A DNA stretch of 63,343 nt from Zoogloea oleivorans (GCF_008107625.1 NZ_SDKK01000026.1:8556-71898); one strand, 5' to 3'. Numbered from the stretch's first letter, positions 51,201 through 61,077 are shown. The notes: a model not told the origin generated them from the sequence alone. Numbers and translations: made by a program.

Positions 51201-51674
51201 GTAGCCGATGTGGGCTTGCAGATCGGCGTTGAGCTTGACCAGGAAGTCGACGGTACGCAGCGGCTCGCGGGAGATCCCGTCGAGATACTTCTGGAGCATC
51301 GGCGTGGCCGGCTCGGTGATCAGGAACGGGGCCAGTTCGTGCTTGAGGGCGCCTTCGTAGTCGAAGGGGCATTCCTCGGCGTCGGGCTCGAGGAAGAAGT
51401 CGAAGGGATTGATGACCGACATCTCGGCCACCAGGTCCACCTCCACACTGAACTCGGTGACCTTCTCCGGAAAGACAAGGCGCGCCAGGTAGTTGGACTG
51501 GGGATCCTGCTGCCAGTTGATGAAGTGCGGCGTGGGCAAGACGCGCAGCGAATACGAGAGGATACGGGTGCGGCTGTGGGGCGCCGGGCGCAGGCGGACG
51601 ACCTGTGCGCCGAGGGTCACCGGGCGGTCGTACTTGTAGGAGGTCAGGTGATTGAGGGCAACGTGAATGGTCAC
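48294..51674 (-). CDS. Transglutaminase-DUF2126 fusion protein
   Basis: This 1126-residue protein has a transglutaminase-like domain over about the first 290 residues: Cys in K-T-G-S-C-R-D-S-A-W, His in D-L-H-A-W-T-E and Asp in G-L-D-P-T-S-G. A long DUF2126 region follows, with L-T-M-G-G-E-P-T-F-V-S, V-N-I-H-P-S-S-N-W and G-R-H-T-G-T-G-G-G-N-H-F. The last motif resembles the metal/ATP region of carboxylate-amine ligases. The start is GTG at 51674 with GGAG six bases upstream. It is the first gene of the predicted amide-ligase operon and follows a sigma-54-type promoter. Its product is unknown. Confidence 0.92.
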   Translation of the reverse strand: MTIHVALNHLTSYKYDRPVTLGAQVVRLRPAPHSRTRILSYSLRVLPTPHFINWQQDPQSNYLARLVFPEKVTEFSVEVDLVAEMSVINPFDFFLEPDAEECPFDYEGALKHELAPFLITEPATPMLQKYLDGISREPLRTVDFLVKLNADLQAHIGYVIRMEPGVQTPEDTLTKKTGSCRDSAWLLVQILRHLGLAARFVSGYLIQLKADVKSLDGPSGTEVDFTDLHAWTEVYLPGAGWVGLDPTSGLFAGEGHIPVAATPEPSSAAPISGLIEECECEFEHHMKVTRVLEAPRVTKPYTEEQWAEIEALGHRIDVDLEAHDMRLTMGGEPTFVSVDDPDGAEWNTEAMGPNKRIRAEDLYHRLRDKYAPQGLAHFGQGKWYPGEQLPRWSLTCFWRKDGQPMWSNPDLIGDSSAPGTAKVDKAHTFLAGVAARLSLDQRRVFPAYEDAFYYLWRERRLPGNVDPFDARLDDPLERDRIRRVYEYGLPNPVGYVLPVSISPYTGAWQTGPWFLRDERCYLIPGDSPLGYRLPLDSQPWVEKGSYPYVNPPDNHQSFPPLPEYKAIRRQLPGGQTAVLNALKDGEPGFGSSAEARAAAALKAAEAAEKLSPSDKSPKPFESADWIVRTALCVEPRNGTLHIFMPPLSRLENYLELVAAIEATAEELGTPVVLEGYEPPSDPRLTHFRITPDPGVIEVNIHPSSNWEELVDRTTHLYEAAHYSRLTSEKFMVDGRHTGTGGGNHFVLGGATPSDSPFLRRPDLLRSLISYWHNHPSLSYLFSGMFVGPTSQAPRIDEARNDAVYEIETAFRQFPEIGKSVPPWLIDRLLRNLLIDVTGNTHRSEFCIDKLYSPDGPTGRLGLLELRAFEMPPHARMSLAQQLLLRGLLARFWDTPYAPERLVRWGTELHDRFLLPHFVQQDFSDVMEDMQAHGLDFKPEWFAPHMEFRFPKIGDFAVRGIKVELHSALEPWHVMGEEGAIGGTVRFVDSSVERLQVKVSGMSDDRFQLTVNGRTIPLQPTGTVGEHVAGVRYRAWQPPSCLHPTIAPHVPLVFDLVDTWTGRSLGGCQYHVAHPGGRSFETFPVNAFEAESRRLARFFRMGHTPGEPKVSVSPIEKEFPFTLDLRR

Positions 51675-51724
51675 GGGATACTCCGTTCTGGGGGGCTGCG
51701 GTTTTCAGGCTTGCTTCGATATGT

Positions 51725-51740
51725 AGCAAGCTTCACGCCA
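51725..51740 (-). promoter_or_regulatory. Sigma-54 (-24/-12) promoter candidate
   Basis: On the minus strand the bases read TGGCGTG-AAGC-TTGCT: GG and GC doublets exactly 10 nt apart, one of the best non-nir promoter matches in the window. Transcription would begin near 51715, 41 nt before the GTG start of the DUF2126 gene. Confidence 0.65.
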
Positions 51741-51853
51741 GCATGTTTACGCCGGCTGCATTGCGCCAGGGTTGCGTTTTGGTGGCAATCCAGGGGTTTT
51801 GGATGACATTGGACAGCGCCGGATGGCGCTTGGTGCGTTCTCAACACCTGTCA

Positions 51854-51900
51854 TGCACCAGAGTGGACTACACGCAACACACCATTTTGGTGCATGCACC
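51854..51900. promoter_or_regulatory. NtrC-like enhancer sites
   Basis: CACACCATTTTGGTGCA at 51878-51894 matches the NtrC consensus TGCACC-N5-GGTGCA at all but the first two bases. It overlaps the palindrome GGTGCATGCACC (51889-51900). A half-site, TGCACCAGAGTGG, begins at 51854. The sites lie about 140-185 bp upstream of the sigma-54-type start, a normal enhancer distance. Confidence 0.55.
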
Positions 51901-51949
51901 GATCAACCGAGTGTGGGGCGGACGGCTGGAGGGTGCTCAACACGGCTGT

Positions 51950-53596
51950 TCACTCCTGCGCCTCGCGCATGGCCCGCTTGTTGAGTTTGCCGACACTGGT
52001 GCGCGCCAGCGCCTCGACAAACTGCACCTGCAGCAACACCCCGTAGCGGGAGATGCCGCCGGATTCGATCAGGCGGGCGGCGAAGTTGCGGATGTCGTGC
52101 TCGGAGACCTGCCCGACGCTCTCCGGACGCAGCGTCACCAAGGCCCGCGGGCGCTCGCCCCACCGGGGATCGGGCACGCCGATCACCGCCACGTCGGCCA
52201 CCGCCGGATGCTGGGCCACCACGTCCTCGATCTGCAGCGACGAAGTCCACTCGCCGCCGGTCTTGATCACGTCCTTGATGCGGTCGGTGATCTGCAGGAA
52301 GCCTTCGGCGTCGATATAGCCAATGTCGCCGGTGTGCAGCACCCCGCCTTCCCATAACTCCGCCGAAGCCTCTGGGTTGTGCAGGTAGCCCTGGGTCAAC
52401 CACGGGCTGCGCACCACCACTTCGCCGGTGGTGTGCCCGTCGTGGGGCAGGTCGGCCAGATCGCGGTCGACGACGCGCAGATCGACCAGCGGCATCGGCC
52501 GGCCGGTGCGCGCGCGCAGCACGGCCTGCTCGGCCAGCGGAGCGCCGAGCGCTTCGGTAGGCACATGGGCAACGCTGAGAATCGGACAGGTTTCGGACAT
52601 GCCATAGCCGGTGAACACATCAATGCCGCGCTCCAGTGCCGACTTGGCCAGCGCCTGCGACAGGGCCGAACCACCGATCATCAGCTTCCAGCGCGACAGG
52701 TCGATGACCTTGGACAGCGGATGCACCAGCAGCATGTGGAGGATCGTCGGCACACAGTGGGAGACGGTCACGCCCTCGTCGCGAATCAGCTTGAGCAGGA
52801 TTTCCGGCACGTAGCGGCCAGGGTACACCTGCTTCAGGCCGAGCATCGTCGCCACGTAGGGCATGCCCCAGGCGTGCACGTGGAACATCGGGGTCATCGG
52901 CATGTACACGTCGTCCCGGTGCAGACGCCCCTGAACCGGCGCGTTGCCGAAGGCCGCAGCGGTGGACAGGGTGTGCAGCACCAGCTGGCGATGGCTGAAA
53001 TAGACGCCCTTCGGCACGCCGGTGGTGCCGGTGGTGTAGAAGGTCGTGGCCTTGGCGTTCTCGTCGAAATCGGGAAAGTCGTAGTCGGGCGACGCCGCCG
53101 CCAGCAGGGCTTCGTATTCACCGACGAATGCCACCGGCGCCGGGCCGGCCGCCGGCGCGTCCTCGATCAGCACGAAGCGCCGCACGCTTTCCAGGCGCGG
53201 GGCAATTTCGGCCAGGATCGGCAGGAATTCGGCATTCACCAGCACCACGTCGGCGCGGGCGTGGTTGAGGGTGTACAGGATCTGCTCGGGGCTCAGGCGC
53301 ACGTTCACCGTCTGCAAAACCGCCCCCATCATCGGCACGGCAAAGAAGCAGTCGAGGTAGCGATGGCTGTCCCAGTCCATCATCGCCACCGTGTGGCCGG
53401 CCTCGATGCCCAGCCCGGCAAGGGCACTGGCCAGCCGGCCGATGCGCTCGCGCAACACGCGGTAGCTGTGGCGGCGCCCGCCGAGGTAGGTGATTTCCTG
53501 CTCCGGGGCGATAGCCAGCGGCGTGTGCAGGAGCTGCTTGATGAGGAGCGGGTAGGCGTAGGCCCCGGGTGTGCGGTCGATCAGCTGGACGGGCAT
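51950..53596 (-). CDS. Fatty-acyl-CoA synthetase (AMP-forming)
   Basis: This 548-residue ANL-superfamily ligase has the P-loop-like motif Y-T-T-G-T-T-G-V-P-K-G from about residue 187. It also has G-Y-G-M-S-E-T-C-P (adenine site), the hinge region with Y-I-D-A-E-G-F-L-Q-I-T-D-R-I-K-D and the catalytic C-terminal Lys in T-S-V-G-K-L-N-K-R. It resembles medium/long-chain ligases of the AlkK/DmdB group. It converts a carboxylic acid to its CoA thioester via an acyl-adenylate. GGGGAG precedes the ATG. It is separated from nirE by 111 bp containing a hairpin. Confidence 0.93.
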   Translation of the reverse strand: MPVQLIDRTPGAYAYPLLIKQLLHTPLAIAPEQEITYLGGRRHSYRVLRERIGRLASALAGLGIEAGHTVAMMDWDSHRYLDCFFAVPMMGAVLQTVNVRLSPEQILYTLNHARADVVLVNAEFLPILAEIAPRLESVRRFVLIEDAPAAGPAPVAFVGEYEALLAAASPDYDFPDFDENAKATTFYTTGTTGVPKGVYFSHRQLVLHTLSTAAAFGNAPVQGRLHRDDVYMPMTPMFHVHAWGMPYVATMLGLKQVYPGRYVPEILLKLIRDEGVTVSHCVPTILHMLLVHPLSKVIDLSRWKLMIGGSALSQALAKSALERGIDVFTGYGMSETCPILSVAHVPTEALGAPLAEQAVLRARTGRPMPLVDLRVVDRDLADLPHDGHTTGEVVVRSPWLTQGYLHNPEASAELWEGGVLHTGDIGYIDAEGFLQITDRIKDVIKTGGEWTSSLQIEDVVAQHPAVADVAVIGVPDPRWGERPRALVTLRPESVGQVSEHDIRNFAARLIESGGISRYGVLLQVQFVEALARTSVGKLNKRAMREAQE

Positions 53597-53666
53597 GACG
53601 GCTCTCCCCTTGTCATGATTTTATGAAGGGGGAGAAGCTTAGCAGCCGATGACGAGGGACGACACG

Positions 53667-53692
53667 CCCGCGCGGCACACAGGACGCGCGGG
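53667..53692. terminator. GC-rich hairpin after nirE
   Basis: CCCGCGCG and CGCGCGGG form a perfect 8-bp stem around a 10-nt loop, starting 16 nt past the nirE stop (minus strand). No T-run follows. It may slow read-through into the acyl-CoA synthetase gene; termination is not certain. Confidence 0.4.
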
Positions 53693-53707
53693 GGCCTGCA
53701 GAAAACG

Positions 53708-54613
53708 CTACGGGTTGGCGATGGCGGTTTCCACCGGCGTCGCCCCGGCGAACCAGTTGAGCTTGTCGGCCAGGCTCACCACTTCGCCGACGATCAACAG
53801 GGCCGGCGGATGAATGCCGGCCAGCGTGGCCTTGTCAGGCAAGGTCGCCAGCGTCCCGACAAGAACCCGCTGACGTGCCGTCGTGCCGTTCTCCACCAGC
53901 GCGGCGGGTGTATCCCGATCGCGCCCGTGGGCAATCAGCGCCCCACAGTGGGACAGCAACATGCCCACGCCCATGTAGATCACCGCCGTCTGGCGTGGCC
54001 GGGCCAGCGCCACCCAGTCGAGGGACGATTCACCGGCACGCCGGTGGCCGGTGGCAAACACCACCGACTGGGCGTGGTCCCGGTGGGTCAGCGGAATGCC
54101 GGCGTAGGCCGCCACCCCGCACGCCGCCGTGATGCCCGGCACCACTTCAAAGGGAATGCCGGCTTCCAGCAGTTCTTCCAGTTCTTCGCCACCCCGCCCG
54201 AAGATGAAGGGATCGCCGCCCTTCAGGCGGACCACCTGCCGTCCCTCGCGGGCCAGGCGCACCAGCAACTGGTTGATGTCCTCCTGCGGCAGCGTGTGGT
54301 GGCCGGCCTCCTTGCCTACGTAGATCACGTCGGCCGCCGGGTTGGCCAGCTCCAGCACGCCATCGCTGACCAGGTGATCGACCACCAGGGTGTCCGCATG
54401 GGCGATCAGGCGGGCAGCGCGCAGGGTGAGCAGTTCCGGGTCGCCGGGACCGGCACCGACGAGGGCCACCCGCCCCACCGGCGCCCCCCCTGAGGTGGCC
54501 GGACGGACCGCGTCCGGCAGGCCGCTGCCGTGGCCACCGACGAGCTGATCGAGAAAGACGCGCAGGGCGCCGGCGGCAGGCATCGCAAGACTGGCGGTAA
54601 GGGACGGAGGCAC
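53708..54613 (-). CDS. nirE: Uroporphyrinogen-III C-methyltransferase (NirE)
   Basis: This 301-residue SUMT transfers two methyl groups from SAM to uroporphyrinogen III to make precorrin-2, the branch point to siroheme and heme d1. Motifs are [35 protein letters not shown] and P-G-I-T-A-A. The start is GTG at 54613 with GGGAG seven bases upstream; the ATG 30 bases later lacks a ribosome site. It is divergent from nirS and shares the DNR-type box, so it is the nir-dedicated copy. Only the SUMT domain is present, with no CysG fusion. Confidence 0.93.
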   Translation of the reverse strand: MPPSLTASLAMPAAGALRVFLDQLVGGHGSGLPDAVRPATSGGAPVGRVALVGAGPGDPELLTLRAARLIAHADTLVVDHLVSDGVLELANPAADVIYVGKEAGHHTLPQEDINQLLVRLAREGRQVVRLKGGDPFIFGRGGEELEELLEAGIPFEVVPGITAACGVAAYAGIPLTHRDHAQSVVFATGHRRAGESSLDWVALARPRQTAVIYMGVGMLLSHCGALIAHGRDRDTPAALVENGTTARQRVLVGTLATLPDKATLAGIHPPALLIVGEVVSLADKLNWFAGATPVETAIANP

Positions 54614-54649
54614 GGCGGAACTCCCGGAATCATGACGGCCGCAATCTAA

Positions 54650-56488
<1,839 letters not shown>

Positions 56489-56550
56489 TCGTCGTTGATG
56501 CCGCCGGCCGGATAACCGGCCAGCGGCATCCTGCTGACAAGGAGATCAAA

Positions 56551-56871
56551 ATGAAATATCCGCTTATCCTGGCCGCCCTGCTGGCCACCGCCGCCAGCAG
56601 CAGCATCCTCGCCGCCGACCCTCCCCCTCCGGCCGCCCAGAAGGCCGGCTGCATGGCCTGCCATAGCGTCGACAAGAAGCTCGTCGGCCCGGCGTTCAAG
56701 GACATCGCCGCCAAGTACAAGGGCCAGGGCGATGCCGTCGCCAAGCTCAGCGACAAGGTTCGCAAGGGCGGGGCCGGTGTCTGGGGCCCGATCCCGATGC
56801 CGCCCAACGCAGCCGACAAGATCAGCGATGGCGACCTGAAGGGCGTCGTCGAGTGGATCCTCAAGAGCTGA
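56551..56871 (+). CDS. nirM: Cytochrome c551 (NirM-type electron donor)
   Basis: This 106-residue class I cytochrome c has a signal peptide ending A-A-D. The heme site C-M-A-C-H is followed by the axial Met in G-P-I-P-M-P-P-N, and a C-terminal W-I-L-K. It carries electrons from the bc1 complex to NirS in the periplasm. AAGGAG lies seven bases before the ATG. It follows nirS by 62 bp and is probably co-transcribed with it. The convergent yigZ-like gene begins 6 bp after its stop. Confidence 0.95.
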   Translation: MKYPLILAALLATAASSSILAADPPPPAAQKAGCMACHSVDKKLVGPAFKDIAAKYKGQGDAVAKLSDKVRKGGAGVWGPIPMPPNAADKISDGDLKGVVEWILKS

Positions 56872-56877
56872 GGCAGC

Positions 56878-57460
56878 TCACTCCAGCCAGCCGATGCGGC
56901 CGTGGCAGGCCTCGTTGAGGCGCGCCACCAGGGCTGCGGCCGCAGCCTCCGGCAGGCTGAAGACGAATTCCACCAGGGCGCCATGCACCACGCCCTGCAG
57001 GCTCGCCCCGGTGCCCTCCAGTTCGCGCCGGATCAGCCCTTCCTGCGCGTAGGGCACTTGGCAACGCAGAGCCGTCAAACGCACGATGGGCACCTTGTCG
57101 GCCTTCAGCAGCGCCTGCGCCACGCTGTCGGTATAGGCCCGCACCAGGCCGCCGGCACCCAGCCGTACCCCGCCGTAGTAGCGCACCACCGTCCAGCACC
57201 CCTTCCAGGTCCTGGTGCCGCAGTACGTCGAGCATCGGCCGTCCAGCCGTGCCGCCCGGCTCGCCGTCATCCACCGCCGCCGACTGACCGCCGGCCAGCA
57301 GGGCCCAGCACACATGGGCCGCCCCCGGATGCCGGGCCCGCAATTCCGCCACCACCTCCTGCGCACTGGCGCGATCAGCCATGGGCTGTACGCAGCCAAG
57401 AAAGCGGCTTTTCTTGATCAGCAATTCGCTGTGAACAGCGGCGGCAAGGGTCTGGGGCAT
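56878..57460 (-). pseudogene. yigZ: YigZ/IMPACT-family gene with a one-base frameshift
   Basis: Two frames together encode an IMPACT/YigZ protein. The N-terminal part runs from ATG at 57460 (M-P-Q-T-L, K-K-S-R-F-L-G, then D-D-G-E-P-G-G-T-A-G-R-P-M-L). The C-terminal part in another frame has V-V-R-Y-Y-G-G-V-R-L-G-A-G-G-L-V-R-A-Y through W-L-E at 56878. Removing one base at about 57192 restores the family sequence G-V-L-A-V-V-R-Y-Y, so an inserted base broke the frame. Either the gene is inactive or the read has an error. YigZ relatives modulate translation initiation or stress kinases. It sits antisense between nirM and nirC. Confidence 0.85.
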
Positions 57461-57528
57461 CGGCGAACTCGAGCGGGCGGCGGCCAAGGATAGCGAAAAT
57501 CCGGCCCGGCCACGCTGACCCGGCCTTC

Positions 57529-57542
57529 TTGACTCGGGTCAA
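57529..57542 (+). promoter_or_regulatory. DNR/FNR-type box and promoter of nirC
   Basis: TTGAC-TCGG-GTCAA is the same box type as that before nirS. TACTGT at 57565-57570 would be the -10, which puts the box centre at -41.5 from a start near 57577. This is the textbook class II FNR arrangement. It makes nirCFDLGH a separate transcription unit. Confidence 0.8.
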
Positions 57543-57596
57543 TGACCCCACTTCCGTGTCGACCTACTGTGGCAGCGTTGCCTGAAGGAGTGCGAG

Positions 57597-57947
57597 ATGG
57601 ACCGATCCCTGATTCTCCACGTGGCGGTATTGCTCGGCCTGACCGCCCTGGCCGTGGGCGCCGCCCCCGCCGCCGAGCCGCAACCGGAGCGCCAGCAGGC
57701 GCTGGTTCACATGGTTCGCCAGGATTGCGGCTCGTGCCATGGCATGCGGCTGGCCGGCGGGCTCGGGCCCGCCCTGCTGCCCGCAGGTCTCGCCGCATTG
57801 CCCGACGAATCCCTCATCGCCACCATTCTTTACGGCCGTCCCGGCACCGCGATGCCCGGCTGGCAGCGCTTCATGAACGAAGCCGAAGCGGGCTGGATCG
57901 TCACCCGTCTCAAAGAGGGCTTCCCCCCCCTCGCTACCGGACACTGA
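57597..57947 (+). CDS. nirC: Cytochrome c, NirC
   Basis: This 116-residue periplasmic monoheme cytochrome has a signal peptide (cleavage near A-A-P-A-A-E). The heme site is C-G-S-C-H near residue 44, and the Met ligand lies in G-T-A-M-P-G-W. NirC can accept electrons during heme d1 maturation or donate them to NirS. AAGGAG lies six bases before the ATG. It starts the second nir unit and is followed by nirF after 2 bp. Confidence 0.93.
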   Translation: MDRSLILHVAVLLGLTALAVGAAPAAEPQPERQQALVHMVRQDCGSCHGMRLAGGLGPALLPAGLAALPDESLIATILYGRPGTAMPGWQRFMNEAEAGWIVTRLKEGFPPLATGH

Positions 57948-57949
57948 CC

Positions 57950-59131
57950 ATGCGCCCCGTCCCCCTGCTTTCCGCCATTGCCCTGGCCCTCGGACTTTCC
58001 GCCTGCGCCACGACACCCCCCGAGACCCTGCGCGGCACCGGCGATCTGGGGGTGGTCATCGAACGTGCCGCCGGCCGCGTGCAGGTGGTCGAACACAGCC
58101 ACAACACCAGCCTCGGCACCATCGACGGGCTGGGCGATCTGTCCCACGCCCACGTGGCCTTCTCGCGCGACGGGCGCTACGCCTACGTGTTCGGCCGCGA
58201 CGGCGGGCTCACCAAGGTCGATCTGCTGACCCGCCGGATCGCCAAGCGGGTGATCCAGGCCGGCAATTCCATCGGCGGCTCCGTGTCGCAGGACGGCCGC
58301 CTCGTCGTCGCCCAGAACTACGAGCCCGGCGGCATCAAGGCCTTCGACGCCGACACCCTCGAACTGCTCGCCGACGTACCGGCCGAATACGCCCCCGGCA
58401 AGTTCTCGCGGGTCGTCGGCCTCGCCGATGTGCCCGGCCAGCGCTTCGTCTACGCCCTCTTCGACGCCAACGAGATCCGCGTCACCGACTTCAGCAACCC
58501 GCGGCAGCCCGTCACCACCCGCTACCCGGCCGGCAAGCAGCCCTACGACGGCCTCGTCACCCCCGACGGGCGCTACTTCCTGGCCGGCCTGTTCGGCGAG
58601 GACGGCGTCTCGCTGCTCGACCTGTGGAAGCCCGAAGACGGTGCCACCAAAATCCTCGCCGGCTACGGCAAGGGCGAAGAAAAGCTGCCGGTCTTCAAGA
58701 TGCCCCACCTGCGCGGCTGGTCGATGGCTGCCGGGCAAGCCTGGCTGCCCGCCATCGGCCGCCACGAAGTGCTCGTCGCCGACGCCCGCAGCTGGCAGGA
58801 AACCGGCCGCGTGCCGGTCAAGGGCCAGCCGGTCTTCGTCATGGCCCGCCCCGACGGACGCCAGATCTGGGTGAACTTCGCCTTCCCCGACAACGAATGG
58901 GTGCAGGTCATCGACACCGTCGAAAAACGCGTCGTGCACACCTTCAGCCCCGGCAAGGCCGTGCTGCATCTCGAATTCACCCCCCGCGGTGACGAAGTGT
59001 GGCTGTCCTCGCGCGACAGCAACCGGGTCACCGTCATCGACACCGCCACCTTCGCCACCCGCAAGGAGCTGCCCGCCGACGCGCCCTCCGGCATCTTCTT
59101 CACCTCCCGCGGCCAGCGCATCGGCTTCTGA
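57950..59131 (+). CDS. nirF: NirF, heme d1 biosynthesis protein
   Basis: This 393-residue protein is an eight-bladed propeller related to the d1 domain of NirS. It has a lipoprotein-type signal, L-S-A-C with Cys19, so it is likely membrane-tethered in the periplasm. Family pieces are A-H-V-A-F-S-R-D-G-R-Y-A-Y-V-F-G-R-D-G-G, Q-N-Y-E-P-G-G-I-K and K-M-P-H-L-R-G-W. NirF acts at the last step of heme d1 synthesis, oxidising the dihydro precursor. It starts 2 bp after nirC and ends 1 bp before nirDL. Confidence 0.95.
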   Translation: MRPVPLLSAIALALGLSACATTPPETLRGTGDLGVVIERAAGRVQVVEHSHNTSLGTIDGLGDLSHAHVAFSRDGRYAYVFGRDGGLTKVDLLTRRIAKRVIQAGNSIGGSVSQDGRLVVAQNYEPGGIKAFDADTLELLADVPAEYAPGKFSRVVGLADVPGQRFVYALFDANEIRVTDFSNPRQPVTTRYPAGKQPYDGLVTPDGRYFLAGLFGEDGVSLLDLWKPEDGATKILAGYGKGEEKLPVFKMPHLRGWSMAAGQAWLPAIGRHEVLVADARSWQETGRVPVKGQPVFVMARPDGRQIWVNFAFPDNEWVQVIDTVEKRVVHTFSPGKAVLHLEFTPRGDEVWLSSRDSNRVTVIDTATFATRKELPADAPSGIFFTSRGQRIGF

Positions 59132-59132
59132 C

Positions 59133-60122
59133 ATGATCGCCACCGACACCTGCGACTTCTCGCTTCTCAACGATTTTCAGCGCGACTTTCCGCTGGTGAC
59201 GGAGCCATGGGCCGCCGTCGGCGCGCGCATCGGCTGCGCCGCCGACGAAGTGCTGGCCCGCCTCACCCTGCTGCGCGACAACGGCAAGGTCAGCCGCGTC
59301 GGGCCGGTGTTCGCCCCCAACCGCATCGGCGCCAGCACCCTCGCCGCGATGGCTGTACCGGTGGCCGAGCTGCCCCGCGTGGTCGCCATCGTGAATGCCT
59401 TTTCCGGCGTTAATCACAACTACCTGCGCGAACACCGCTACAACCTGTGGTTCGTCGCCAGCGCCGCCGACGAGCCGGCCCTGGCCGCGCTGCTGGCCGA
59501 CATGGGTGCCGCCACCGGCTGCCCGCCCATCGCCCTGCCACTGCTCGAGGAATACCACATCGACCTCGGTTTCGACCTGGCCAGCGGCCGCCGCACCCGC
59601 CACGCCATCGGCGAAATTGCCCCCCGCCAGCCCCTGCCGGCGGCCGACTGGCGCCTCATCGATGCCCTCCACGACGGCCTGCCGTGGGTGCCGCGTCCCT
59701 ACCGCACGGTGGGCGACGCGGCCGGCATCAGCGAAAGCGCCGTGCTGGCCACCCTCGAACGCTGGCTTGGCGACGGCACCCTGCGCCGTTTCGGCGTCGT
59801 CGTGCGCCACCGCGAACTCGGCTACCGGGCCAACGCCATGTGCGTGTGGGCGGTGCCTCCCGAGCAGGTCAGCGCCCTCGGCCACCGCCTCGCCAGCCAC
59901 GACGGCGTGAGCCTGTGCTACCGTCGCCAGACCTCCCCCGACTGGCCCTACAGCCTCTTCTGCATGATCCACGGACAATCCCGCGACGCCGTCGAAACCC
60001 GCCGCACCCAGCTCGTCGAGCAGGTCGGCCTCGGCGCCTTCCCGAGCGCGGTGCTGTTCTCCACCGACTGCTACAAGCAATGCGGCGCCCGCTACCGCGC
60101 CCCGCAAGGGCTCGCCGCATGA
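59133..60122 (+). CDS. nirDL: NirD-NirL fusion, siroheme decarboxylase subunit
   Basis: This 329-residue protein consists of two AsnC/Lrp-like modules. NirD-like residues are about 1-155 (L-L-N-D-F-Q-R-D-F-P-L-V, G-V-N-H-N-Y-L-R-E-H) and NirL-like residues about 170-329 (L-I-D-A-L-H-D-G-L-P-W-V-P-R-P-Y, V-L-F-S-T-D-C-Y-K). In some denitrifiers these are separate genes; here they are joined. With NirG and NirH it removes the acetate side chains' carboxyls from siroheme, making didecarboxysiroheme. It overlaps nirG by 4 bp (ATGA). Confidence 0.94.
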   Translation: MIATDTCDFSLLNDFQRDFPLVTEPWAAVGARIGCAADEVLARLTLLRDNGKVSRVGPVFAPNRIGASTLAAMAVPVAELPRVVAIVNAFSGVNHNYLREHRYNLWFVASAADEPALAALLADMGAATGCPPIALPLLEEYHIDLGFDLASGRRTRHAIGEIAPRQPLPAADWRLIDALHDGLPWVPRPYRTVGDAAGISESAVLATLERWLGDGTLRRFGVVVRHRELGYRANAMCVWAVPPEQVSALGHRLASHDGVSLCYRRQTSPDWPYSLFCMIHGQSRDAVETRRTQLVEQVGLGAFPSAVLFSTDCYKQCGARYRAPQGLAA

Positions 60123-60586
60123 GCCGCCCCGCCCCCGCAGTCATCGACGAACTCGACCGCCGCATCATCAACGCCGTGCAGGGTGGTTTTCCGCTCGTGG
60201 ATGAGCCCTACCGCGAAGTCGCCGACAGCCTCGGCACCACCGAAAGCGAACTCCTCACCCGCCTGCAGCGCATGCTCGAGGCCAAGGTGCTGACCCGTTT
60301 CGGCCCGATGTTTCACGTGGAACGCCTCGGCGGCCGCTTCGTGCTGGCCGCCCTCGCCGTGCCGGAAGAGCGCTTCGACGAAGTCACCGCGCGGGTCAAT
60401 GCACTGCCCGAGATCGCCCACAACTACCGCCGCGAGCACCACCTCAACATGTGGTTCGTACTGGCCACCGAAACACCGGAAGGCATCGACGCCGCCACCC
60501 GCCGCATCGAGGCCGACACCGGCCTGCCGGTCTTCGCCTTTCCCAAGCTGCGCGAGTTCTTCGTGGATATGAGGTTGAAGGCATGA
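60119..60586 (+). CDS. nirG: NirG, siroheme decarboxylase subunit
   Basis: This 155-residue AsnC/Lrp-like protein starts L-D-R-R-I-I-N-A-V-Q-G-G-F-P-L-V-D. It has A-H-N-Y-R-R-E-H-H-L-N-M-W-F-V with the conserved His/Arg set and ends F-P-K-L-R-E-F-F-V-D. The recognition helix is present but the family acts as an enzyme, not a DNA-binding regulator. It is coupled to its neighbours by ATGA overlaps on both sides, giving one translation block with nirDL and nirH. Confidence 0.94.
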   Translation: MSRPAPAVIDELDRRIINAVQGGFPLVDEPYREVADSLGTTESELLTRLQRMLEAKVLTRFGPMFHVERLGGRFVLAALAVPEERFDEVTARVNALPEIAHNYRREHHLNMWFVLATETPEGIDAATRRIEADTGLPVFAFPKLREFFVDMRLKA

Positions 60587-61077
60587 ACGAATCCGCCGCA
60601 CCCGACGATCTCGACCGCCGTCTGGTGATCGCCACCCAGGCCGGCCTGCCCCTCGTGCCGCGGCCCTACGACGCGCTGGCCGCGCAACTCGGCGTCAGTG
60701 CCGAACTCGTCAAGCAGCGCCTCGGCGCCATGCTCGACAGCGGCCGCATCCGCCGCATCGGCGCCGTGCCCAACCACTACGCTATCGGCTACACCGCCAA
60801 CGGCATGTCCGTGTGGGACGTGGACGACGCCCGCATCGCCGAACTCGGCGAAGCCGTCGGCCAGCTGGAATTCGTCACCCACTGCTACGAGCGCCCGCGC
60901 GCCCTGCCCGACTGGCCCTACAACCTGTTCGCCATGGTGCATGCCGGCGACCGGTCCACCGTGCTGGCCCGCATCGACGAAATCGCCGCGCTCCTCGGCT
61001 CCGCCTGTCGCGCCCGCGACGTACTGTTCTCCACCGCCATTCTCAAAAAGACCGGCCTGCGCATCGGCGGCGACTGA
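60583..61077 (+). CDS. nirH: NirH, siroheme decarboxylase subunit
   Basis: This 164-residue member of the same family has L-D-R-R-L-V-I-A-T-Q-A-G-L-P-L-V-P-R-P-Y, G-A-V-P-N-H-Y-A-I-G-Y and R-D-V-L-F-S-T-A-I-L-K. It closes the nir unit in this window. The next plus-strand gene, after 100 bp, is unrelated. The radical SAM enzyme NirJ, normally required for heme d1, is not found here or elsewhere in the window. Confidence 0.94.
   Translation: MNESAAPDDLDRRLVIATQAGLPLVPRPYDALAAQLGVSAELVKQRLGAMLDSGRIRRIGAVPNHYAIGYTANGMSVWDVDDARIAELGEAVGQLEFVTHCYERPRALPDWPYNLFAMVHAGDRSTVLARIDEIAALLGSACRARDVLFSTAILKKTGLRIGGD

Noticed and set aside
51690-51760. TGGCGCAATGCAG as the sigma-54 promoter of the DUF2126 operon
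   Set aside because: Its -12 element does not contain GC at the right distance; the TGGCGTG-N4-TTGCT site 24 bp further downstream fits exactly.
48369-51806. A 1145-residue plus-strand open frame opposite the DUF2126 gene
   Set aside because: Same GC-driven shadow effect; the minus-strand protein has clear catalytic motifs and a ribosome-binding site.
57950-59131. NirF as a second nirS or nirN gene
   Set aside because: It has no heme c CxxCH motif and is only 393 residues with a lipoprotein signal, as expected of NirF.
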